Shown: positions 1 through 6,269 of the stretch, one piece after another
Position numbering within the stretch: position 1 is the first letter of the stretch
How the letters are laid out: each line of letters begins with the position of its first letter
From: JBAZAX01 sp964568625
Lineage (GTDB): Bacteria; Babelota; Babeliae; Babelales; RVW-14
Assembly (NCBI GenBank): GCA_964568625.1
Contig: CAZMQG010000028.1
Location: forward strand, 1 to 9,400
DNA: 9,400 nt
Direction of reading: 5' to 3'
Translations under genes and position numbers: made by a program
The notes under the pieces: model-generated
Database searches by the model: none
What the model saw: the letters and a program-made list of their open reading frames with translations, nothing else
What the model was told of the DNA's origin: nothing

Positions 1-2
1 TG

Positions 3-311
3 GTGGAGAAAGAGGTCGCCGAGGCCTTGCAGTTCGCTGCAGAGTCCGAGAAGGAGGAAGTAGTGTCCTACTTCGATCCCGAAGACGACAAGGTGACCAC
101 TCCGCCGGACGCTGTCCCGTCCAGGTCCTGGAAGATGAATGATGAGACCAAGCGGTGGGTGACCGTAGGTCATACCCCGGAGGAGCAGGCATCCCTTCTA
201 CGGCAGATTGCGAATGCAGAAGACGAGAAGAAGATGCACTATTTCATTTCAATACCGACCGCGTACTACGAGATCGAGTACGGGTTGGTGAAGGGAGGTG
301 GGAAGGGATAA
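3..311 (+). CDS. Hypothetical protein, probably 5'-truncated by the window edge
   Basis: I do not recognise this protein. The frame is open from the first bases, with a GTG at base 3, and ends at a TAA (309-311). Because only two bases precede the GTG, no ribosome site can be judged and the gene may well begin outside the window. The visible 102 residues are hydrophilic and rich in Glu and Lys, with no signal peptide or membrane segment. The C-terminus is an aromatic stretch (IPTAYYEIEYGLV) followed by a Gly/Lys tail (KGGGKG). Codons strongly favour G/C in the third position, and the region is about 60% G+C, quite unlike the AT-rich genes that follow. I therefore read it as host backbone or an older resident gene marking the left edge of the island. 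It converges with the minus-strand operon across a 50-base gap. Confidence 0.6.
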   Translation: MEKEVAEALQFAAESEKEEVVSYFDPEDDKVTTPPDAVPSRSWKMNDETKRWVTVGHTPEEQASLLRQIANAEDEKKMHYFISIPTAYYEIEYGLVKGGGKG

Positions 312-361
312 AAAATATTAAATAATTTTTTGATGGGTATTTCGTAAAAAATGTTAAAGAA
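312..361. terminator. Convergent AT-rich intergenic gap with oligo-T tracts on both strands
   Basis: This 50-base gap separates the stop of the left + gene from the stop of the last gene of the minus operon. On the + strand there is a T6 run at 326-331 just after the left gene. On the minus strand there are T6 runs opposite 346-351 and 310-315 just past the winged-helix gene. I see no convincing GC-rich hairpin. Oligo-T runs without a stem are the usual archaeal transcription-termination signal, so the gap may terminate both convergent transcripts. In a bacterium the evidence would be weaker. Confidence 0.35.
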
Positions 362-1261
362 CTAAATAAAGGAATATTCTTTTATTCCCTTAATTAAGGC
401 CTCTTTAATTATTAAATCAAATTTCGTGTCTAAAAATTTGTGTCTTGAAATATCCTCAAATACAAACACACTTTTTCTATGAGCAATTTCATTACAAAAG
501 TCATTAATTAAGTCTAAATTTTCAAATGTTAATTGTTCTTTAAAGATTAATGAAAATAATAATGCAAGATTTTCTGTAAATTCAAGCTCATTTTCAGGCA
601 TATCAAGCCAATAATTTAAATTTTTATCAAATTTGTAAAGAAAATTAGTTTTTTTTGGGAAATCAGTATTTCGTCTAAAAATTGTTAGTAGAGGATGGTC
701 TGCAACAGCTCTCAAATATAATTTATTCTGCTCATCTTCAGTAATAATCCTCATTTCACAAAGAAATTGATTAGATAAATCAAAAATATCTTTCCAAGAG
801 TCTTGAAGATCATATCTCGGAGCTAGAGCAACTGGTGATTGCTGTGAAAAGGCTCGAATTGCAATCATGCTCAATAATAACACTTTCTCACGAAAATTCA
901 AATCAATTCTTGATCCTTTTTTCCTTTGAAATTGATTCCTTTGGAAATAATTTATTAATTGAGACTCACTAACTAGATTTTTATTTTTCTCAATAAACCA
1001 AATACCTTGAGCTGTGATTGAATATTTATCGGAGAATTCATCTTTTTTAATTAGATTCAAATCTAATAATTCATCTAAATTTTTCTGTCTAAGTAGATTT
1101 GCTGATAGAGCTGAATCTGATAATGTTGCTAATACTCTATTTTGACTTGCTTCAATAAGGGTAATAAATATTGAATTTTCGCGAATAGGAAAATTCTTTT
1201 TAACATTCTCGGATAAGACCACATAAAAATGAATTAATCCAGATTCAACCTCATCAATCAT
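362..1261 (-). CDS. Winged-helix protein, accessory subunit of the SMC-like/HerA-NurA operon
   Basis: This 299-residue protein is the last gene of the operon. Residues about 30-92 read as a winged helix-turn-helix: a helical stretch, then LLDLNLIKKDEF, a short turn and a strand pair around DKYSITAQGIWFIE. A second segment (about 125-212) has a similar pattern, FLCEMRIITEDEQNKLYL followed by LLTIFRRN and LYKF, so tandem winged helices are possible. The remainder is helical, with no nuclease or ATPase motif, no signal peptide and no membrane segment. The ATG at 1261 is preceded by AGGTGA with short spacing, and the upstream ATPase stops 8 nt before it, which implies coupling. By analogy with the winged-helix partners of SMC complexes (kleisin and KITE subunits), it may bind the ATPase or DNA; this is inference. 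A transcriptional regulator is the alternative. No family name is recognised. Confidence 0.72.
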   Translation of the reverse strand: MIDEVESGLIHFYVVLSENVKKNFPIRENSIFITLIEASQNRVLATLSDSALSANLLRQKNLDELLDLNLIKKDEFSDKYSITAQGIWFIEKNKNLVSESQLINYFQRNQFQRKKGSRIDLNFREKVLLLSMIAIRAFSQQSPVALAPRYDLQDSWKDIFDLSNQFLCEMRIITEDEQNKLYLRAVADHPLLTIFRRNTDFPKKTNFLYKFDKNLNYWLDMPENELEFTENLALLFSLIFKEQLTFENLDLINDFCNEIAHRKSVFVFEDISRHKFLDTKFDLIIKEALIKGIKEYSFI

Positions 1262-1269
1262 CTATTCAC

Positions 1270-3420
1270 CTAAATTAAATCTATTATTTCCACATTTTGG
1301 CCTTTTTGGACAATTATTCCGAGTAAGAGTTTTTCCTCCTCGTATAAATTCCTTAAAGATCCAATAACTTGATTCAACCGTATATCATCAATCATTCCAA
1401 CTTCGTCGAAAAGGACAATTAATTTTCTTTTATCATTTCGCGAGGTTTCAAGAACGCTTTTTAAATAAGTTGCTTGACTTTCACCGGTTCCGAAATCTAA
1501 AAATTTTGCTTTTAATCCATTATTCATATGGATTTCTTCGTTTATTAAATCGACAAATTCTAATTTTTCAGGTATACCATTATAGATAATAGTCTGCAAT
1601 TTTTTCCCGAAATATATGCCTAATTCTTTGTAATACTTGATTTTTTCTTTATCCTCAAGAAGTGTTCCTGGTGCTTGATCTTTTAAATCTTTTAAATAAC
1701 CTGAATAATTTTTTAAAAAAAATTGAGCGAGCAATCGTGTTTTATTCGCTAAAATAGTAATATTTTCTGAATCATTGCGAAATGGATGTTGCTTTTTTTG
1801 TTTTAATTTTTCCAATTCAGTTTCCTTGTATTTTAGTTCCGCCGTAGAATTACTAATCTCTCTAGTAAGACTTCCAATTCTCTCATCATTTTCTTTTATT
1901 TCTTCTAACAATTGATTTTCGGTATAATCAATGTATATTTTATAAAAAATATCAGTTTTTATTAATTTTTCATATTCTTGTTCAATGTATAATGTATTAA
2001 AACCATATTCCTGACAGCTCTTTCGATATATTTCAAATTTCTTATTATAGGCCTTTAACTCATCCTTTAATTTTTTAAGTAAAACATCATCGATTTTTTC
2101 AGGAGTGTCGATGTTTTTAACTTCGATTTCTTTTTGCTTGACTAATTCAGTAAAATGAAATTTTTCCAACGAAGCAATATCATTCACAATTTCGTTGAGA
2201 TTTTTTAAACAACCTTTTATTAATTCAATTTTTTGATGAATTTTTGCATTTTCGCGATTTTTTTCTATTAGTATTTCAATAAAATCTTGAAGTGATCTGT
2301 CTACTCCAGGAATAATAATTTCTTCATCTTTGTATATCGTTTTCAATTCCTCAAAAAATTTTATTATATCGTGATAAATTTCATATTCTTTAATAGACGT
2401 TCGATATTGTGTGTTTTCACTTTCTTTTTCTAGTAAGTTAAAAAAATCTTGAGATATGGCTTTTAAATTCAAACCCTCATCAAAATTATCAAGATAATCC
2501 TCAATTTTTTCGAATTGTAAATCAGGACATTCTTTCCATATTCTTAATCGGTTTTCTTCTTGGGGGATTAAAAAAATTAGATTCTTTGTTAATTCCTCAC
2601 GGTTTTTATTAATTTTTGCAAAAACCAAGCTAATAGTGTCTAACAATTTTTTACTAGCAAATATTTTTTTCTTTTTCTTTTCAACAATTAATTTTTCATC
2701 TGGAGTCAACCTTTTGATATTATTTTCAGTGTCCCCAATTTTTTTCTTATAAAAAATATAATATTTCATAGAAAAGAATCGTTTTAGCTTTTCATTTTTT
2801 TCTTCGATGGATTCTTTTGTCTCATTCCACTGCTTCAAATGTTTTTTTAATTGGGACAGTTGGCTATCTAATTGACCAATTTTTTTTGGATCTTGGGAAT
2901 CAGAGATTTCTTTAAGAACTCGGCTTAAATAATCTGAAAAGCGTAATATCTGATTTCCTAATCTTTCTTGATAAATTTCAATTTCGGTGGTTAGTTCTTT
3001 TAATCTCTCTGTGGGATTTGAGGGAAGGTCATATATAAGATTATATTCATTTTCAAACCTATCTGACGTAATGGTCTGCTCTTTCCTATTTACAATTTTT
3101 ATAAGATTTGGTTTACCATTGATAATTTTGGATTTTAATTCAATATTTCCAAATTTGTCTTCAATAGTAAATTCAGCATTTAATACCTGATGTTTTAGGT
3201 CAGATAAACTCGCCAATTTCTTTTTTATTGCAGGATCGATTTTTTTATTGTTGCTTGCAAATAGTCCAAGAGCAATAACATTCAACAAAGTGCTTTTTCC
3301 ACTAGAGTTAGGCGCTTTAATATACGCAAGATTACAAAATTTTTTTGGAATTTCCTCGGGTTTATATTCATGTTTCTCAAGTCCTTCATCTCGTATCAAT
3401 GAATAATCATATCGAAACAA
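1270..3420 (-). CDS. SMC/Rad50-like coiled-coil ABC ATPase
   Basis: This is a 716-residue ABC-type ATPase split by a long coiled coil. The Walker A motif is at residues 36-44 (APNSSGKST). An ABC signature-like segment lies at about 642-649 (DFGTGESQ). Walker B is at about 667-673 (LIVLFDE), close to the C-terminus. Between roughly residues 130 and 620 the chain is dominated by Lys/Glu/Leu-rich helices typical of SMC and Rad50 arms. It is shorter than Rad50 or full SMC proteins and contains no CxxC zinc hook. The first Walker A residue is Ala rather than Gly, and the usual NGSGKS is NSSGKS. The start is a TTG directly after the TGA of the preceding small gene, supported by GAGGTG six bases upstream. 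Such ATPases bind DNA ends or loops and dimerise on ATP. Here it is probably the sensor or loader for HerA-NurA, which is inference. The gene is extremely AT-rich. Confidence 0.9.
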   Translation of the reverse strand: MFRYDYSLIRDEGLEKHEYKPEEIPKKFCNLAYIKAPNSSGKSTLLNVIALGLFASNNKKIDPAIKKKLASLSDLKHQVLNAEFTIEDKFGNIELKSKIINGKPNLIKIVNRKEQTITSDRFENEYNLIYDLPSNPTERLKELTTEIEIYQERLGNQILRFSDYLSRVLKEISDSQDPKKIGQLDSQLSQLKKHLKQWNETKESIEEKNEKLKRFFSMKYYIFYKKKIGDTENNIKRLTPDEKLIVEKKKKKIFASKKLLDTISLVFAKINKNREELTKNLIFLIPQEENRLRIWKECPDLQFEKIEDYLDNFDEGLNLKAISQDFFNLLEKESENTQYRTSIKEYEIYHDIIKFFEELKTIYKDEEIIIPGVDRSLQDFIEILIEKNRENAKIHQKIELIKGCLKNLNEIVNDIASLEKFHFTELVKQKEIEVKNIDTPEKIDDVLLKKLKDELKAYNKKFEIYRKSCQEYGFNTLYIEQEYEKLIKTDIFYKIYIDYTENQLLEEIKENDERIGSLTREISNSTAELKYKETELEKLKQKKQHPFRNDSENITILANKTRLLAQFFLKNYSGYLKDLKDQAPGTLLEDKEKIKYYKELGIYFGKKLQTIIYNGIPEKLEFVDLINEEIHMNNGLKAKFLDFGTGESQATYLKSVLETSRNDKRKLIVLFDEVGMIDDIRLNQVIGSLRNLYEEEKLLLGIIVQKGQNVEIIDLI

Positions 3421-3579
3421 TCAATCCACCTCTTTGATTGAATCTAAACAGGCTTCTAATAAATCAATAAAATCATCTTCAGTTTCCAGTCTATTTTGAT
3501 TAATCAATTTAATGAGAATTTTTGAAATTTCATCGTCAACTAATGAATTATAAATTTCCATTAAAATATCATCAGACAT
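3421..3579 (-). CDS. 52-residue highly acidic small protein between herA and the SMC-like ATPase
   Basis: This short gene lies in the gap between the two ATPase genes. ATG at 3579 opens a 52-residue frame that begins MSDDILMEIYNSL and ends SIKEVD, with stop TGA at 3421-3423. An excellent Shine-Dalgarno, AAGGAGGG, sits five bases upstream, so translation is well supported. The frame overlaps the end of herA by 8 nt. It has 15 acidic residues against four basic ones (net charge about -11) and its hydrophobic spacing suggests two or three amphipathic helices. No known domain is recognised. It is in the same frame as the downstream ATPase, separated only by one TGA followed at once by the TTG start. 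A small adaptor that tethers the ATPase to HerA, a DNA mimic, or an N-terminal extension made by stop readthrough are all possible; I favour a separate adaptor subunit. Confidence 0.75.
   Translation of the reverse strand: MSDDILMEIYNSLVDDEISKILIKLINQNRLETEDDFIDLLEACLDSIKEVD
3427..3432 (-). promoter_or_regulatory. Shine-Dalgarno GAGGTG deciding the TTG start of the SMC-like gene
   Basis: On the minus strand GAGGTG lies six bases before the TTG at 3420, inside the last codons of the 52-residue gene. The TTG is the first possible codon in this frame after the in-frame TGA, and the resulting N-terminus begins with the expected first strand ahead of Walker A. The site suggests termination-reinitiation at the junction. 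Confidence 0.7.
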
Positions 3580-5149
3580 TAGTTCCCTCCTTTTCAAAAA
3601 CTCCCGCTAAAGACATCGGCATTTTAAGAATTTTTAATTGTGATAATTCGTGTATTGATGCAACCGCATAACCTTTTTTTAATGATTCCATTTCTTCATT
3701 CGATATTGAAATACCATATCCCTTGGCACTACTTGCCTCACTTTTAAAGAAAATTTTGGTGTTTATAACACTTGAAAGACCTCTGGGAATATCTGAAGGA
3801 TTTTGGGAAGAAAAAATAACACCAATTTTTTTACTACGGCCTGTTCGACAAATTGTATCGAGGTATCCAAGAGCTTCTAGGGAACTTTCAGTGTTATAAA
3901 ATTGATGTACTTCATCAATAACTATCAGAACCGGAATGTCCGGATATTCCTGCCGGTCTTTTGCAGTGACTATCAAATTCAGCAAGTGCCGAAGAAGAAT
4001 TGAACCAAATTGAATCCCATAATTTCCTGTAACATTAATTACTGACATTTTTTCCTTTTCCAAGACGTGTTTTTCAGTAATGCATTCCGCATGTTCATTA
4101 TCGAAGAAACTAAGTGCAATATCTAAAGATCTTTGAATATTCTCTATTGTTCCTCGTGCTAGTGTTATTGAACCTTCCTCGCCTCTCATATTTCTGGTAT
4201 TAAAATCCCTGTGATCAGCAAGAGTATTGAAATGGTTAACAAAATTATTGAACGTAAAATCTATCGGATTTCTTTTTGTTTGATTTTGATATTGCCAATA
4301 TCTGAATATATTCGGTAAATTTTGGGCCGCTTTATCAGTTATTCCTTGTAGCAATCCTGTTAATGCTTCAGGATCAATTGTTTTTACATCAAGAGTTATC
4401 TTTTTGCATCTATCCTCAGTAACTCCCATTGATTTTTCTATCGTAGTGTTCGCTGGATAGTAAATTGTATAATTATAAATCCCATGGGGATCTTGGTCTA
4501 ATGCCTTCCATTCATTAATAATCCTTTTATTTTTTGTTGATGAAGGTTGATCCATTTTTAAAAAGTCAATATCTTTTACATTTATTGCTAAAACGGCGCC
4601 TTTTAATTCTTCAACAAAATATTGGGCAAGATATTTCATTGCAACCGTTTTACCACTTCCTGTGCTACCACAGATTAACATTTGATGATAAAACATATCA
4701 ATCGGAAGCGATGCTGTTATTGGTTTTCCTGCTTCATCGTGTAAAATTTGATTTTGTCCAGAGTGTATGGTTGCGATGAATACTTTGGGGCCGTTTGATT
4801 CGGCAGATAATGCCATATCTATTTCTTCTTGATTTGAGCGTCTAGCTATCAATTGCGGTTGAATAAAATCGATTAAACCATCAATTCGGTTATTTATATC
4901 CTTTACACGGTAAGCAAAGACAATATTTTGACATTTTTGATCTTGTTGTAAAGGCGACAAGTCCATTTCAATTATCAAAGGAGACGGGGCATATGGCTCG
5001 TATTGTATACTCTGGTCAACTCTTAGAATGAATTTGCTATCACCCTTCTCAATGGTCAGATAAGAGCCTTTCGGCAATAATCCAGTAGTAGAACTTTTAG
5101 ATACTAGTTTAATTTTCCCCTTTTCTTCACCTAGTACAACCCATTCCAT
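3572..5149 (-). CDS. herA: HerA/FtsK-family hexameric DNA-translocase ATPase
   Basis: This 525-residue P-loop ATPase of the HerA-FtsK superfamily should assemble as a hexamer that pumps double-stranded DNA. Residues about 1-120 are beta-rich and fit the HAS-barrel N-terminal domain of HerA. Walker A is GSTGSGKT at 161-168. Walker B is VLIVIDE at 407-413, followed by HQFYN. An arginine-rich segment CRTGRSKK (434-441) and SSQNPSDIP (447-455) match the arginine-finger/sensor region of HerA. Start choice: an upstream GTG at 5167 would overlap nurA, but the ATG at 5149 has GGAGG with a five-base spacer and leaves only one base after the nurA stop, so I use 5149. HerA proteins bind NurA directly and drive its nuclease, which fits the adjacent gene. 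HerA partners with SIR2 or DUF4297 proteins in reported phage defence; here the partner is NurA. The 3' end overlaps the acidic small gene by 8 nt. Confidence 0.93.
   Translation of the reverse strand: MEWVVLGEEKGKIKLVSKSSTTGLLPKGSYLTIEKGDSKFILRVDQSIQYEPYAPSPLIIEMDLSPLQQDQKCQNIVFAYRVKDINNRIDGLIDFIQPQLIARRSNQEEIDMALSAESNGPKVFIATIHSGQNQILHDEAGKPITASLPIDMFYHQMLICGSTGSGKTVAMKYLAQYFVEELKGAVLAINVKDIDFLKMDQPSSTKNKRIINEWKALDQDPHGIYNYTIYYPANTTIEKSMGVTEDRCKKITLDVKTIDPEALTGLLQGITDKAAQNLPNIFRYWQYQNQTKRNPIDFTFNNFVNHFNTLADHRDFNTRNMRGEEGSITLARGTIENIQRSLDIALSFFDNEHAECITEKHVLEKEKMSVINVTGNYGIQFGSILLRHLLNLIVTAKDRQEYPDIPVLIVIDEVHQFYNTESSLEALGYLDTICRTGRSKKIGVIFSSQNPSDIPRGLSSVINTKIFFKSEASSAKGYGISISNEEMESLKKGYAVASIHELSQLKILKMPMSLAGVFEKEGTNV
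3585..3592 (-). promoter_or_regulatory. Strong Shine-Dalgarno AAGGAGGG for the 52-residue gene
   Basis: AAGGAGGG on the minus strand is followed by five bases and an ATG at 3579. It lies inside the final codons of herA. A site this good is the main reason to accept the short frame as a real gene. Confidence 0.8.
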
Positions 5150-5150
5150 A

Positions 5151-6119
5151 TTATCCTCCAAAACCACGCTCTTGGTTCATTGTCGGTGTCAATCCAGCAG
5201 ATTTCATAATATTTTTCATATCAAATAAATCAAGTGTTTCTCGTGCAAATTTTTCTGCTATTGCAATAGATCTCACTTGTGGATTTTTAAGATTCCCCTG
5301 GACGAGTGCCAAATAAAAAATTAAATGCATTAATTCATCAATAGTATCAGAAAATTTTTCAAATGTTTTTGGGTGAAACTCGATTCTTTGCGGACTAACA
5401 TCGAATGTCTTGTGATAACAAAATATTTTGGAAAATTCTTTGTTGTGACGATCTTCATAGATATAAAAATTCGTTCTATTGCCTGGGTTTAATAAAGTAT
5501 AAGCCCAATGCATGTCTGAATTGAATTTTCGTTTCAATTCAGGATGAAATTCAGTTACTAAATTGCTGGTACTATTTTTTACAATGAAAATAGGAATTGT
5601 GTTTATTTTCAATAGTTCATTGTTCATTTTTATGTTATACGGATTACTAACACCGGCTAACAATGGTCCATCTATTAGTAATATCGAATTCTCGGGCGCA
5701 GATTCGATTATAAAATTTGTTCGATCTTTTGCATAGTCTCTTCGCGAATCTAGTTCACTGTCATCAGATTTCTTGATATATTCAGATTTACTTGCGATTT
5801 CTTCTGAACGGGTGTAGAAATAGAAAGTTAAGTTGTTCGAAGCAAGATAGTCTGATTTCCCATGAACTATTAATGAATGGGAAGTTAACAGACCCGAACC
5901 CGCCAATGAAAAATATTTATTGAACGATTCATCATATGCCGATAAATATTCTTTATGTGCAATATCGGAGCCAACTTTACTATCCAGTTTTTTTGGCTTG
6001 CCATCTTCAAGACAACCAATTAGACCTCCCCCTTCAAGGGGACTCATTATTTCAAAATCAAACTTTTCCTTAGAGGGAATTGGTTGAAAACGTATTTCTT
6101 TAATTTTTGAAATCTCCAT
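5151..6119 (-). CDS. nurA: NurA-like nuclease, partner of HerA
   Basis: This 322-residue protein is the first gene of the operon and sits one base upstream of herA. The clearest family mark is SILLIDGPLL at 145-154, the second conserved strand and acidic motif of the NurA nuclease fold (RNase H-like), with D150 as a likely metal ligand. It is preceded by the charged helix DSRRDYAKDRTNF (124-136), where NurA proteins carry conserved Arg/acidic residues. It is followed by a strand ending IFIVKNS (177-183). The C-terminal NPQVRSIAIAEKFAR (279-293) corresponds to the family's closing helix. NurA cuts single- and double-stranded DNA and degrades ends when docked on HerA. The usual N-terminal DGS motif is not obvious; divergent DG or D residues near 39-52 or 63 might replace it. 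The ATG at 6119 has only a weak ribosome site, compatible with a short or leaderless leader. Length is within the usual NurA range of roughly 300-400 residues. Confidence 0.78.
   Translation of the reverse strand: MEISKIKEIRFQPIPSKEKFDFEIMSPLEGGGLIGCLEDGKPKKLDSKVGSDIAHKEYLSAYDESFNKYFSLAGSGLLTSHSLIVHGKSDYLASNNLTFYFYTRSEEIASKSEYIKKSDDSELDSRRDYAKDRTNFIIESAPENSILLIDGPLLAGVSNPYNIKMNNELLKINTIPIFIVKNSTSNLVTEFHPELKRKFNSDMHWAYTLLNPGNRTNFYIYEDRHNKEFSKIFCYHKTFDVSPQRIEFHPKTFEKFSDTIDELMHLIFYLALVQGNLKNPQVRSIAIAEKFARETLDLFDMKNIMKSAGLTPTMNQERGFGG
5155..5159 (-). promoter_or_regulatory. Shine-Dalgarno GGAGG deciding the herA start
   Basis: GGAGG on the minus strand stands five bases ahead of the ATG at 5149 and spans the last codons of nurA. 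It favours this ATG over the GTG at 5167, which has no comparable site and would overlap nurA by 17 bases. Confidence 0.8.
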
Positions 6120-6157
6120 AATTGTCTTTTTAAAGGCCGGATGGAGTAAAATTTTGT

Positions 6158-6167
6158 TTAATATAGG
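6158..6167 (-). repeat. TATA-like 10-mer, copy proximal to nurA
   Basis: CCTATATTAA on the minus strand, identical to the copy at 6224-6233. Its position relative to the nurA start suits a TATA box. Confidence 0.4.
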
Positions 6168-6188
6168 ATTTACCGTAAAGCATCATCT

Positions 6189-6206
6189 CAATATTATGCG
6201 ATATTG
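6189..6206. repeat. Short inverted repeat between the TATA-like copies
   Basis: CAATAT (6189-6194) and ATATTG (6201-6206) form perfect 6-base arms around a 6-base centre (TATGCG). It lies upstream of the proximal TATA-like box and could be an operator for a dimeric regulator. Arms this short and AT-rich can also arise by chance. Confidence 0.3.
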
Positions 6207-6223
6207 CCTGTTTCTCATCGTGA

Positions 6224-6233
6224 TTAATATAGG
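6224..6233 (-). repeat. TATA-like 10-mer, copy distal to nurA
   Basis: Second exact copy of CCTATATTAA, 66 bases from the first. It may be an alternative promoter element or a binding half of a regulatory site. Confidence 0.35.
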
Positions 6234-6269
6234 TTACTTCGTTAGTTTATCAAATTCACAAGAATGCGG

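Larger units (their letters stand above)
6120..6269 (-). promoter_or_regulatory. Intergenic region upstream of the nurA-herA operon, candidate promoter
   Basis: This 150-base non-coding gap separates the methyltransferase stop from the nurA start, the only sizeable gap on the minus strand. Read on that strand it contains CCTATATTAA twice (opposite 6158-6167 and 6224-6233). The proximal copy ends 38 bases before the nurA ATG, a reasonable place for an archaeal TATA box giving a short leader. An inverted repeat, CAATAT-6 nt-ATATTG, lies between the copies. The gap suggests that nurA-herA has its own promoter and need not depend on methyltransferase transcription. I see no clear terminator hairpin for the methyltransferase. 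Confidence 0.45.

Noticed and set aside
285..364. Readthrough of the winged-helix gene's TAG (pyrrolysine-type) into the left flank
   Set aside because: The frame does remain open for some codons, but the extension runs through the oligo-T gap into antisense of the flanking gene and looks like chance.
2987..3190. Open + strand frame of 67 codons inside the SMC-like gene
   Set aside because: It is antisense to a well-supported ATPase gene, has no plausible ribosome site and its translation is a low-complexity shadow.
4534..4779. Open + strand frame of 81 codons inside herA
   Set aside because: It is antisense to the HerA Walker A region and shows no domain or start signal.
5150..5167. herA starting at GTG 5167
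   Set aside because: It would overlap nurA and lacks a ribosome site, whereas ATG 5149 has GGAGG at ideal spacing.
362..6119. Presence of an Mre11 phosphodiesterase to complete an archaeal HerA-Mre11-Rad50-NurA operon
   Set aside because: No protein here shows the metallophosphatase motifs (such as GDxH or GNHE); the 299-residue and 52-residue proteins are clearly different.
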